Shown: one piece after another, positions 1 through 5,839 of the stretch
How the letters are laid out: every line of letters begins with the position of its first letter
How positions within the stretch are numbered: position 1 is the stretch's first letter
Assembly: GCA_016200125.1 (NCBI GenBank)
Contig: JACQFK010000270.1
Coordinates: 1 to 5,839, forward strand
DNA length: 5,839 nucleotides
Origin: Planctomycetota bacterium
GTDB taxonomy: Bacteria; Planctomycetota; MHYJ01; JACPRB01
Reading direction: 5' to 3'
The notes under the pieces: generated by a model
Databases searched by the model: none
The model's input: the letters and a program-made list of their open reading frames with translations, nothing else
What the model was told of the DNA's origin: nothing
Position numbers and translations under genes: made by a program

Positions 1-1
1 C

Positions 2-250
2 CACGTCGACGTCTACCAGACCCCCGTCGACGACTTCCGCCGCCCGCTGCCGGCCGGCCTCTACATCGCGGCGATGCTGGCGATCGGGCTCCATCTCTCG
101 CACGGCGTGTGGAGCATGCTCCAGACGGTCGGCGTGAACCGGCCCAACTGGGAGTGCGCCCTCCGGAGCCTGGCGGTCGTCTGCGCCGTCGCGATCTGCG
201 GCGGCTTCATCGCGGTCCCGGCGGCGGTCCTGTTCGGCATCGTCAAGTGA
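2..250 (+). CDS. sdhC: Succinate dehydrogenase cytochrome b subunit, C-terminal part (type-B SdhC)
   Basis: This is the last 82 residues of the membrane anchor of complex II, with the 5' end cut off by the window edge. The anchor holds haem b and passes electrons from the SdhB iron-sulfur centres to quinone in the cytoplasmic membrane. A membrane helix at fragment residues about 20-40 contains the segment [15 protein letters not shown], which is typical of the SdhC b558 family. One of its two histidines (H31 or H34 of the fragment) is the likely haem ligand, which is inferred from the family. A short loop (VNRPNWEC) leads to a second helix at about 54-80, and the protein ends FGIVK. In type-B complex II a single five-helix anchor replaces separate SdhC and SdhD, which agrees with sdhA following directly and no sdhD being present. 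The stop (248-250) is 7 nt before the sdhA start, so the genes form one operon. Confidence 0.88.
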   Translation, partial: HVDVYQTPVDDFRRPLPAGLYIAAMLAIGLHLSHGVWSMLQTVGVNRPNWECALRSLAVVCAVAICGGFIAVPAAVLFGIVK

Positions 251-257
251 GAAGCGA

Positions 258-1920
258 ATGGAACTGAAATCGAACGCCCCGACCGGCCCCATCGAGACCT
301 CCTGGGAGCGCCACAAGCAGGATCTCAAGCTGGTCAACCCGGCGAACCGGCGGAAGCACACCGTGATCGTGGTGGGCTCCGGCCTGGCGGGCGGCGCCGC
401 CTCGGCGACGCTCGGCGAGCTCGGCTACAACGTGAAGACCTTCTGCTACCAGGACAGCCCCCGCCGCGCCCACTCCATCGCGGCCCAGGGCGGCATCAAC
501 GCCGCCAAGAACTACCGCAACGACGGCGATAGCGTCTTCCGCCTCTTCTACGACACCGTCATTCCCCCGCACGGAGATGCTCGACCTCATCGTGGTCGAC
601 GGCCGCGCGCGCGGCATCGTCGCGCGCAACATGGTGACGGGGAAGATCGAGTCCCACGCGGGCGACGCGGTGGTGCTCGCCACCGGCGGCTACGGCAACC
701 TCTTCTACCTGTCGACCAACGCGAAGGGCTGCAACGCGACGGCGATCTGGCGCGCCTACAAGAAGGGCGCCGCGATGGGCAACCCCTGCTACACGCAGAT
801 CCACCCGACCTGCATCCCCGTGACCGGAGAATACCAGTCGAAGCTGACGCTGATGTCGGAGTCGCTCCGCAACGACGGCCGCATGTGGGTGCCGAAGGAG
901 AAGGGCGACAAGCGGCCGCCCGCGCAGATCCCCGAGGACCAGCGCGACTACTTCCTCGAGCGCCGCTACCCGGCCTTCGGCAACCTGGTCCCCCGCGACG
1001 TCGCGTCGCGCGCCGCGAAGGCGGTCTGCGACGAGGGCCGCGGCGTGGGCGGGAGCGGCCTGGGCGTCTATCTCGATTTCGCCGACTCCATCAAGCGGCT
1101 CGGACAGCAGGTGATCAAGGAGAAGTACGGCAACCTGATCGAGATGTACCAGCGGATCACCGACGAAAACCCCTACCAGGTCCCGATGCGGATCTACCCG
1201 GCGGTCCACTACACGATGGGCGGCCTCTGGGTGGACTACAATCTGATGAGCACGATCCCCGGCGTCTTCGTGGGGGGCGAGGCGAATTTCTCCGACCACG
1301 GCGCCAACCGGCTGGGCGCGAGCGCGCTCATGCAGGGCCTGGCGGACGGCTACTTCATCCTGCCCACCACGCTGGCGAACTACCTGGCGACGACGAAGCT
1401 CGACAAGGTCGCTGCCGACCACGCCGAGTTCAAGAAGGCCGAAGGCGACGTCGACGGCCGCGTGAAGAAGCTCCTCGGGATCAAGGGGAAGCGGACCGTG
1501 GACTCCTTCCACCGCGAGCTGGGCAAGATCTGCTGGGAGTACTGCGGCATGGCGCGGAATGCCGGCGGGCTGCAGACGGCGATCCAGAAGATCCAGGGCC
1601 TGCGCGAGGAGTTCTGGAAGAACGTCAGCGTCGTCGGCGGCAACGAGGAGCTGAACACCGCGCTCGAGAAGGCCGGCCGCGTGGCCGACTTCCTGGAGTT
1701 CGGCGAGCTGATGTGCCAGGACGCGCTGGAGCGCGACGAGTCCTGCGGCGGCCACTTCCGCGAGGAGCACACGACGTCCGACGGCGAGGCCAAGCGCAAC
1801 GACGACAAGTTCTCCCACGTGGCGGCCTGGGAGTACAAGGGCGAGGGGCAGAAGCCCGTCCGGAACGTCGAGGCGCTCACGTTCGATTACGTCCACCCGA
1901 CGCAGCGGAGCTACAAGTAA
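258..1920 (+). pseudogene. sdhA: Succinate dehydrogenase flavoprotein SdhA, broken by an internal frame-shifting deletion
   Basis: SdhA oxidises succinate to fumarate with covalently bound FAD. The ATG at 258 has a weak GAGAAG 3 nt upstream and begins a normal SdhA N-terminus: NAD(P)/FAD-binding GSGLAGG at residues 40-46, then [11 protein letters not shown], whose H72 is the expected FAD-linking histidine, then RLFYDTV ending at residue 101 (nt 560). Homology then resumes in the +1 frame at about nt 562 ([18 protein letters not shown]) and runs cleanly to the TAA at 1918-1920. The family sequence between these points is absent. It normally includes the REANVYRLA and [20 protein letters not shown] region. 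The two parts total about 553 residues, against roughly 640 usual for this SdhA type. If this is a simple deletion, its length leaves remainder 2 when divided by 3. No other stop or shift is seen. An active enzyme is unlikely unless the lesion is an assembly error. Confidence 0.85.
577..1920 (+). CDS. sdhA: SdhA C-terminal remnant (longest intact frame of the broken sdhA)
   Basis: This is the uninterrupted 447-codon part of sdhA downstream of the lesion, listed because an automatic gene caller would report it as a gene. The ATG at 577 is an internal methionine of SdhA ([11 protein letters not shown]), not a natural start, and no Shine-Dalgarno precedes it. The fragment keeps part of the FAD fold ([10 protein letters not shown], residues 33-41), the substrate-site histidine segment QIHPTCIP (H76), the capping-domain sequence PRDVASR (139-145) whose arginine matches the catalytic proton-shuttle arginine of the family, HYTMGG (211-216), and the FAD-contact segment [18 protein letters not shown] starting near 234. 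It ends with the usual [12 protein letters not shown] tail. Without the dinucleotide-binding N-terminus and FAD-linking histidine it should not be active alone. All functional residues that can be seen are normal, which argues that the gene was under selection until very recently or is intact in the organism. Confidence 0.7.
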   Translation: MLDLIVVDGRARGIVARNMVTGKIESHAGDAVVLATGGYGNLFYLSTNAKGCNATAIWRAYKKGAAMGNPCYTQIHPTCIPVTGEYQSKLTLMSESLRNDGRMWVPKEKGDKRPPAQIPEDQRDYFLERRYPAFGNLVPRDVASRAAKAVCDEGRGVGGSGLGVYLDFADSIKRLGQQVIKEKYGNLIEMYQRITDENPYQVPMRIYPAVHYTMGGLWVDYNLMSTIPGVFVGGEANFSDHGANRLGASALMQGLADGYFILPTTLANYLATTKLDKVAADHAEFKKAEGDVDGRVKKLLGIKGKRTVDSFHRELGKICWEYCGMARNAGGLQTAIQKIQGLREEFWKNVSVVGGNEELNTALEKAGRVADFLEFGELMCQDALERDESCGGHFREEHTTSDGEAKRNDDKFSHVAAWEYKGEGQKPVRNVEALTFDYVHPTQRSYK

Positions 1921-2696
1921 TGAACCTTACGCTGAAGATCTGGCGGCAGAAGAGCGCGAAGGAGGCGGGGCAGTTCGAGACCTACCCCGTCCAGAACATT
2001 TCCAGCCACATGTCCTTCCTCGAGATGCTCGACGTGCTCAACGAGAAGCTGATCACCGAGGGCAAGGACCCGGTGGCCTTCGACCACGACTGCCGCGAGG
2101 GGATCTGCGGGACCTGCGGCCTGATGATCAACGGCCGGCCGCACGGGCCCATGAAGGCGACGACCACCTGCCAGCTCCACATGCGCTCGTTCAAGGACGG
2201 CGACACGATCGTCATCGAGCCCTTCCGCGCGAAGGCCTTCCCGGTGCTCCGCGACCTCGTGGTGGACCGCACGGCCTTCGACCGGATCATCCAGGCGGGC
2301 GGCTTCATCAGCGCGAACACCGGCAGCGCCCCCGAGGCGAACTCGATGCTCGTGCCCAAGCCGGTGTCGGACGAGGCGATGAACGCGGCGGCCTGCATCG
2401 GCTGCGGCGCCTGCGTCGCCTCCTGCCCGAACGCCGCGGCGATGCTCTTCACGGGCGCGAAGATCTCGCACCTCGGCCTCCTTCCGCAGGGTCAGCCCGA
2501 GCGCTTCGAGCGCGCGCTCAAGATGGTCGAGACGATGGACGCCGAGGCCTTCGGCCACTGCACCAACGCGGCCGAGTGCACCGAGGCCTGCCCCAAGGAG
2601 ATCCCGATCGAGGTGATCGCGCGGATGAACCGCGATTACGTGCGCTCCACGGTCCGGGGGCCCGCGGCGAGAGTCACCGGCGGCGGCGGCCCGTAG
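1920..2696 (+). CDS. sdhB: Succinate dehydrogenase iron-sulfur subunit SdhB
   Basis: SdhB is the peripheral electron-transfer subunit of complex II, linking the SdhA flavin to the SdhC haem and quinone site. The protein is 258 residues, a normal length. The N-terminal ferredoxin-like domain has C58, C63, C66 and C84 (motif [10 protein letters not shown]) for the [2Fe-2S] cluster. The C-terminal domain has C159, C162, C165 and C169 ([12 protein letters not shown]) plus C214, C220 and C224. By analogy with other SdhB proteins, C159/C162/C165/C224 hold the [4Fe-4S] cluster and C169/C214/C220 the [3Fe-4S] cluster. The start is set by the TAATG overlap with the sdhA stop and a GGAG 9 nt upstream (1907-1910), pointing to translational coupling. 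The last dozen residues, ending TGGGGP, are a low-complexity tail not needed for the fold. All cluster ligands are present, so unlike sdhA this gene looks intact. Confidence 0.95.
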   Translation: MNLTLKIWRQKSAKEAGQFETYPVQNISSHMSFLEMLDVLNEKLITEGKDPVAFDHDCREGICGTCGLMINGRPHGPMKATTTCQLHMRSFKDGDTIVIEPFRAKAFPVLRDLVVDRTAFDRIIQAGGFISANTGSAPEANSMLVPKPVSDEAMNAAACIGCGACVASCPNAAAMLFTGAKISHLGLLPQGQPERFERALKMVETMDAEAFGHCTNAAECTEACPKEIPIEVIARMNRDYVRSTVRGPAARVTGGGGP

Positions 2697-2699
2697 CCG

Positions 2700-4757
2700 T
2701 TGAGCGGACCCTGGCCGGCCCGGCTCTATGGGTTCTGTTCCTTTCTCGGCGCCTTCCTGCTCTTCCAGATCCAGCCCCTGATGAGCGGGTGGATCCTCCC
2801 CTGGTTCGGCGGGGGAGCCGCCGTCTGGACCGCCTGCCTCCTCTTCTTCCAGGCCGCCCTCTTCGCCGGCTACGCCTATGCCCACGTCGGCGACCGATAC
2901 CTTCCGCCCCGGCCCCGCTTCATCGTCCATCTCGGGCTCATGATCGGGGCCCTGGCGCTGCTCCCGATCATCCCCCGCGAGAGCTGGAAGCCGGCGGATC
3001 CGACGGCTCCGGTCGGAAGGATCCTCCTCCTGCTCGGAGCCAGCATCGGCGCCCCCTATCTCCTCCTCTCGTCCACGGCGCCGCTCGTGCAGTCCTGGTA
3101 CGGCCGCCTCTATCCGGGGCGCTCGCCGTACCGGCTCTACGCGCTCTCGAACGCGGGATCCCTGCTCGCGCTGCTCAGCTACCCTTTCCTCTTCGAGCCC
3201 TTCTTCGGGCGGCGGACGCTTTCGATCCTCTGGATGTCGGCCTTCGGGGTTTTTGTCGCGCTCTTCGCGGCGGGAGCCTGGGTCATGCTCCGGGCCCCCT
3301 CGACGCCCGAAGCGGCTCCCGCCGGAAACCCGGACGCCGCCCCCGTTCCGCGCCGGATCCGGGCGCTGTGGATCCTGCTTCCGGCCTTCGCGTCCGCGAT
3401 GCTCCTGGCCTCGACGAACCAGATGTGCGAGGACGTGGTCGTGATGCCCTTCTTCTGGGTCATGCCCCTGGCCGTCTACCTGCTCTCCTTCATCCTCGCG
3501 TTCGACCGGCCGGGCAGTTACCGCCCGCGCCTCTATGCGGTCGCCACCGCCGTCCTCGTCTTCGCGACGGGCGTCTTCCACCGGGTGGGCACCAACGACG
3601 CGCTGTTCTCCCTCCTTCAGGTCCTGAGCATCCTGGCCGCGACCTTCGGCCTGTCGATGCTCTGTCACGGCGAGCTGGCGCGGCTGAAGCCCGCGCCGCG
3701 GCATCTGACGTTTTACTATCTCTCCCTCTCGGCCGGCGGGGCCCTGGGGGGAGTCTTGGTCAACCTGGTCGCGCCCCGGCTGTTTGCCACGTTCTTCGAA
3801 TGGAAGCTGGGGATGGGCATCGCCTACGTCATGGCCTGGGGGCTCTTTGCGTGGCACGATCGGCAGGGCCTCCGGGCCCGCCGCTGGGTCGCCGCCGTCC
3901 TGTTCCTGATCGCGGCGGCCGGTTTGGGGCACCTCGTCTCGTTCTTGACGGGGGAGCGCCGGGCCCTGGAAACCTCGCGGAGCTTCTACGGGGTCATCAC
4001 CATCGAGGAGTCGATCTGGAAGCGGTCCAGCGAGCTGGTGGTCGCGAACGAGATGTACAACGGCCGCATCCTGCACGGCCGGCAGTACCTTACGAAGGAG
4101 AAGCGGCGAAAGCCGACGACCTACTACGGGGAGACCTCGGGGGTCGGCCGGGCTGTCAAGTTCTTCGAGTCGCGCGAGGACCTGCGGATCGGCGTGGTCG
4201 GCCTGGGCGTCGGGACGATGGCGGCCTTCGGCAAGACGCCCTCGCAGTCGGTCCGCTTCTACGAGATCAACCCGGAAGCGGAGCGCCTGGCGCGGACGCG
4301 CTTCACGTTTCTCGCGGACAGCCCGTCGCGGGTGGAGGTCGTGCTGGGCGACGCGCGGCTGTCGCTGGAGCGCGAGGCTCCGCGGGGCTTTCACGTGCTG
4401 GCGTTGGACGCCTTCAGCGGCGTGACCATCCCCTCGCACCTGCTGACGGTCGAGGCGATGGAGATCTATCTCCGGCATCTCGCCGCGGACGGCGTGATCG
4501 CGATGCACGTCAGCAATCCCTACCTGGACCTGGCGCCCGTGCTGCGCGGCCTGGCCCGCCGCTTCGGCCTGAAGCTCTCGGAGCACGCCCAGATTCCGGA
4601 GGACGACGACGTCCTCGAGACCTCGACGTGGATCCTGCTGACCCGCAGCGCGCGGCTGCACCAGGAGCTCTTTCACTGGGCGGCGCCGGACTCCGGCACG
4701 CGCGAGGTCTTCTGGACCGACGACCTGCACGACCTGGTCACGTTGCTGAAGTGGTGA
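2700..4757 (+). CDS. Membrane protein fused to a spermidine-synthase-like domain (MFS/SpeE-type fusion)
   Basis: This 685-residue protein joins a membrane domain to a SAM-binding fold. Residues 11 to about 416 hold roughly 12-13 hydrophobic helices (for example 11-30, 40-62, 73-92, 145-167, 172-197, 221-240, 248-268, 301-322, 336-358, 394-416). The first helix region, FLLFQIQPLMSGWILPWFGG, is typical of fused MFS/spermidine synthases. Residues 425-685 resemble spermidine synthase: glycine-rich SAM motif VVGLGVGTMAAFG (499-511), acidic E522 in YEINP, GDARL (D551), LDAFSG (D570) and C-terminal WTDD (672-675). The canonical aminopropyltransferase D(S/T)xDP loop is replaced by DAFSG, as is common in this fused family, so polyamine synthesis is unproven. 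The start is TTG at 2700, because no ATG or GTG lies nearby before the first helix and the frame is closed upstream by the sdhB stop. No Shine-Dalgarno is visible, so coupling to sdhB translation is likely. Confidence 0.87.
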   Translation: MSGPWPARLYGFCSFLGAFLLFQIQPLMSGWILPWFGGGAAVWTACLLFFQAALFAGYAYAHVGDRYLPPRPRFIVHLGLMIGALALLPIIPRESWKPADPTAPVGRILLLLGASIGAPYLLLSSTAPLVQSWYGRLYPGRSPYRLYALSNAGSLLALLSYPFLFEPFFGRRTLSILWMSAFGVFVALFAAGAWVMLRAPSTPEAAPAGNPDAAPVPRRIRALWILLPAFASAMLLASTNQMCEDVVVMPFFWVMPLAVYLLSFILAFDRPGSYRPRLYAVATAVLVFATGVFHRVGTNDALFSLLQVLSILAATFGLSMLCHGELARLKPAPRHLTFYYLSLSAGGALGGVLVNLVAPRLFATFFEWKLGMGIAYVMAWGLFAWHDRQGLRARRWVAAVLFLIAAAGLGHLVSFLTGERRALETSRSFYGVITIEESIWKRSSELVVANEMYNGRILHGRQYLTKEKRRKPTTYYGETSGVGRAVKFFESREDLRIGVVGLGVGTMAAFGKTPSQSVRFYEINPEAERLARTRFTFLADSPSRVEVVLGDARLSLEREAPRGFHVLALDAFSGVTIPSHLLTVEAMEIYLRHLAADGVIAMHVSNPYLDLAPVLRGLARRFGLKLSEHAQIPEDDDVLETSTWILLTRSARLHQELFHWAAPDSGTREVFWTDDLHDLVTLLKW

Positions 4758-4918
4758 TAGCCTGATTCAGCTTGAGTTCGCACCCGCTCTGTGATGGCAT
4801 AGAGGGGTAGTCCATTCGTCGATTTTGCGCAAGATTTCCATCCCGCGCGCAAAGGAGTACGCAGAGGGCGAGCTCTGCGGGTCCGATTCCTGAAGGAATC
4901 CGCTTAAGGAGACGGACG
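4758..4918 (+). promoter_or_regulatory. Intergenic leader with several candidate hairpins before the cysteine-rich gene
   Basis: This 161-nt non-coding stretch is less GC-rich than the genes around it. Four stems can be drawn by eye. The first is CC-g-CTCT/AGAG-g-GG with one mismatch (4784-4807). The second is TTTGCGC/GCGCAAA (4824-4830 with 4847-4853). The third is a perfect 7-bp CGCAGAG/CTCTGCG (4860-4866 with 4873-4879). The fourth is a 6-bp GATTCC/GGAATC with a TGAA loop (4885-4890 with 4895-4900). GTCC (4881-4884) can also pair with GGAC (4914-4917), which would enclose the last hairpin and the ribosome binding site. No stem is followed by a T-run, so none looks like a standard intrinsic terminator. 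A poor promoter-like pair, TTGAGT (4772-4777) with TGGCAT 17 nt later, is not convincing. The region probably contains the promoter and 5' UTR of the next gene; it matches no riboswitch class that I can recognise. Confidence 0.4.
4906..4911 (+). promoter_or_regulatory. Strong ribosome binding site for the cysteine-rich exported protein
   Basis: AAGGAG lies 7 nt before the ATG at 4919. It is the best Shine-Dalgarno match in the window and fixes the start of the downstream gene. It could be partly occluded if GTCC at 4881-4884 pairs with GGAC at 4914-4917. Confidence 0.75.
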
Positions 4919-5530
4919 ATGACCCATCACCGGTATCTGCTGACGGCCGTCGCGATCCTTTCGATCTCCCTGGCCGGATCGGCCCAGGACTACAAGCCCT
5001 TCAGCCGCGCCTGCGTGGTCTGCCAGGGGGAGACGCGTCCCGGGTGGACGGCGCAATACTACTACGAGGGCACGAACTACGTTGTCGGCTTCTGCTCCTC
5101 TCCCTGCCGCACGAAGTTCCTGCAGTCCCCGGCGACCTGCATGGCCAGCGCGCTCGCCGCCTTCAAGGCGGGCAACCCCAAGAAGGAGAAGAAGGTCTCC
5201 GCCGAGGCGACCGGGCCCTGCGACCAGAAGAAGATCATCAAGGCCCCCTACTGCGTCTCTTGCGCCCGCGAGCTCGCCAAAGAAGACGTCCTCCCCAACA
5301 AGCTCTGCAAGAAGTGCGAGACCAAGCCCGCCATGGTCGAGTTTTGCGTCAAGATGGGCGATGCCGAGGATCGCGCACGCATCAGCTACAAGTGCGACTC
5401 CTGCGCCGCCACCGCGGAGATCGAGTCGGAATTCAAGCACGAGGCTGCCTGCAGGCCCAAGGTGGGCGGCGGCTTGAAGAAGGTCTGCTCCAAGTCCGGC
5501 ATGTCGCCCCACGCCACGGAGGCGAAGTAG
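4919..5530 (+). CDS. Exported cysteine-rich protein with a YHS/TRASH-like metal-binding module
   Basis: This 203-residue protein is not one I can name. It starts with a Sec-type signal peptide: R5, a hydrophobic stretch at 6-19, and probable cleavage after A22 (AGSA|QDY). There is no lipobox cysteine. The mature part has 15 cysteines in about three blocks. Block 1 (31-80) has C32-x2-C35, then FCSSPCRTKF with C59-x3-C63, then C74, resembling the YHS/TRASH pattern that binds heavy metals. Block 2 (101-143) has C101, C112-x2-C115, C130-x2-C133 and C143, like a zinc-ribbon pair. Block 3 (157-198) has C159-x2-C162, C178 and C190 followed by SKSGMSPH. A lysine-rich linker (88-92) separates blocks 1 and 2. 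A periplasmic or surface role in metal binding, sensing or trafficking is inferred from this pattern only. The gene appears to have its own leader and is followed 1 nt later by a convergent gene. Confidence 0.85.
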   Translation: MTHHRYLLTAVAILSISLAGSAQDYKPFSRACVVCQGETRPGWTAQYYYEGTNYVVGFCSSPCRTKFLQSPATCMASALAAFKAGNPKKEKKVSAEATGPCDQKKIIKAPYCVSCARELAKEDVLPNKLCKKCETKPAMVEFCVKMGDAEDRARISYKCDSCAATAEIESEFKHEAACRPKVGGGLKKVCSKSGMSPHATEAK

Positions 5531-5531
5531 A

Positions 5532-5839
5532 TCAGGCCATGACCTGGACCGGATAGCCCGCGGCCTTGAGGCGGGCGATCAGGTCGTCGATGTGCGCCGG
5601 GTCGCGCGTCTCGATCAGGATCTCCACCCCCGTCTGGCCGATCGGCACCGCCGCGCTCGTCCGGTTGTGGATCACCTCGATGACATTCCCGCGGGCTTCG
5701 GCGACGGACTTGAGCAGGCCCGCCAGCCCGCCGGGGCGGTCCTCGCAGGAAGTGAAGAGCCGCGCGTAGCGCCCGGCCTTGAGCATCGCCCGCTCGATCA
5801 GCCCCTCGAGCAGCTTGATGTCGATGTTGCCGCCCGACA
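5532..5839 (-). CDS. ilvA: Threonine dehydratase (threonine ammonia-lyase), C-terminal part with ACT domain
   Basis: This is the last 101 residues of a gene running leftward, with its 5' end beyond the window. Threonine dehydratase is a PLP enzyme that converts L-threonine to 2-oxobutanoate and ammonia, either for isoleucine synthesis or for threonine catabolism. The open frame continues past the internal ATG at 5786 to the window edge and reads SGGNIDIKLLEGLIERAMLKAGRY, matching the (L)SGGNID segment that ends the catalytic domain. An ACT domain follows (about fragment residues 25-101): DRPGGLAGLLKSVAEARGNV, then IHNRTSAAVPIGQTGVEI, then the ETRDPAHIDDLIARLKAAGYPVQV helix and strand. A single ACT repeat and this sequence type fit the medium-form enzyme (about 400 residues) rather than the long biosynthetic IlvA with a double regulatory domain. 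The gene may therefore be labelled ilvA or tdcB-like. The stop is TGA at 5534-5532. Confidence 0.88.
   Translation of the reverse strand, partial: SGGNIDIKLLEGLIERAMLKAGRYARLFTSCEDRPGGLAGLLKSVAEARGNVIEVIHNRTSAAVPIGQTGVEILIETRDPAHIDDLIARLKAAGYPVQVMA

Noticed and set aside
555..580. Programmed ribosomal frameshift in sdhA
   Set aside because: A shift alone cannot explain it: about 80-95 conserved residues are physically absent. No clear slippery heptamer is needed or seen beyond a C-run at 564-568.
559..1896. A 445-codon - strand open frame opposite sdhA
   Set aside because: It is the reverse-strand shadow of conserved SdhA sequence and has no identifiable domain.
1911..4730. A 939-codon open frame on the - strand opposite sdhB and the membrane protein
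   Set aside because: It is rich in Arg, Gly, Glu and Asp, has no recognisable domain, and is fully antisense to two genes with clear homology. Long antisense frames are expected in high-GC coding DNA.
2576..4765. A 729-codon + strand open frame overlapping the end of sdhB and the membrane protein in another phase
   Set aside because: The product is an Arg/Pro/Gly-rich nonsense sequence without motifs. The frame starting at 2700 encodes clear membrane helices and a SAM-binding domain.
4784..4807. Intrinsic terminator after the membrane protein gene
   Set aside because: The stem is short with a mismatch and is followed by TAGTCC rather than a T-run.
4758..4860. Possible c-di-GMP riboswitch, because of GCGCAAAGG resembling part of that motif
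   Set aside because: Only a few bases match. The two-helix core and conserved receptor sequence of the class are not present.
4860..4903. tRNA-like look of GGGTCCGATTCC next to a hairpin
   Set aside because: The resemblance to a T-loop is superficial. The flanking bases cannot form a T-stem, and no acceptor stem or D-arm could be drawn.
5044..5556. A 170-codon + strand frame overlapping the cysteine-rich gene
   Set aside because: Low-complexity Arg/Leu/Gly product with no signal peptide. The frame from 4919 has a strong ribosome binding site, a signal peptide and ordered cysteine motifs.

Overview
This is a high-GC bacterial window, probably from a metagenome contig. It carries the 3' part of a type-B succinate dehydrogenase operon (sdhC-sdhA-sdhB), then a large membrane protein with a spermidine-synthase-like C-terminal domain, then a small exported cysteine-rich protein. 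The 3' end of a convergent threonine dehydratase gene closes the window. The SdhA sequence type, the MFS/spermidine-synthase fusion and the YHS/TRASH-like cysteine-rich protein together recall Planctomycetota, Acidobacteriota and related high-GC environmental lineages. No rRNA or other decisive marker is present, so the taxonomy is a guess.

Region 1 (2-2696, + strand): the end of the SdhC membrane anchor, then SdhA (flavoprotein), then SdhB (iron-sulfur protein). Together these make complex II, which passes electrons from succinate to quinone or runs in reverse as a fumarate reductase. The genes are tightly packed: 7 nt between sdhC and sdhA, and a 1-nt stop/start overlap between sdhA and sdhB. 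As given, sdhA is broken. About 80-95 codons are missing after the 'RLFYDTV' segment near position 561, and the reading frame shifts there. The flanking halves look fully conserved, so this is either a very recent mutation or an assembly/sequencing error.

Region 2 (2700-4757, + strand): a 685-residue protein with about 12-13 membrane segments followed by a SAM-binding, spermidine-synthase-like domain. It starts at a TTG codon only 3 nt after the sdhB stop, in the same frame, so it is probably co-transcribed with sdh.

Region 3 (4758-4918): a 161-nt non-coding leader with four candidate hairpins and a strong Shine-Dalgarno sequence. It precedes a 203-residue exported protein with 15 cysteines (4919-5530) that looks like a chain of metal-binding modules. 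This is the least characterised gene in the window.

Region 4 (5532-5839, - strand): the C-terminal 101 residues of a medium-form threonine dehydratase, including its ACT domain. Its stop codon lies 1 nt from the stop of the cysteine-rich gene. I see no CRISPR array, insertion sequence, tRNA or rRNA. I find no convincing evidence of a new multi-gene system; the best leads are the cysteine-rich protein with its structured leader and the damaged sdhA.
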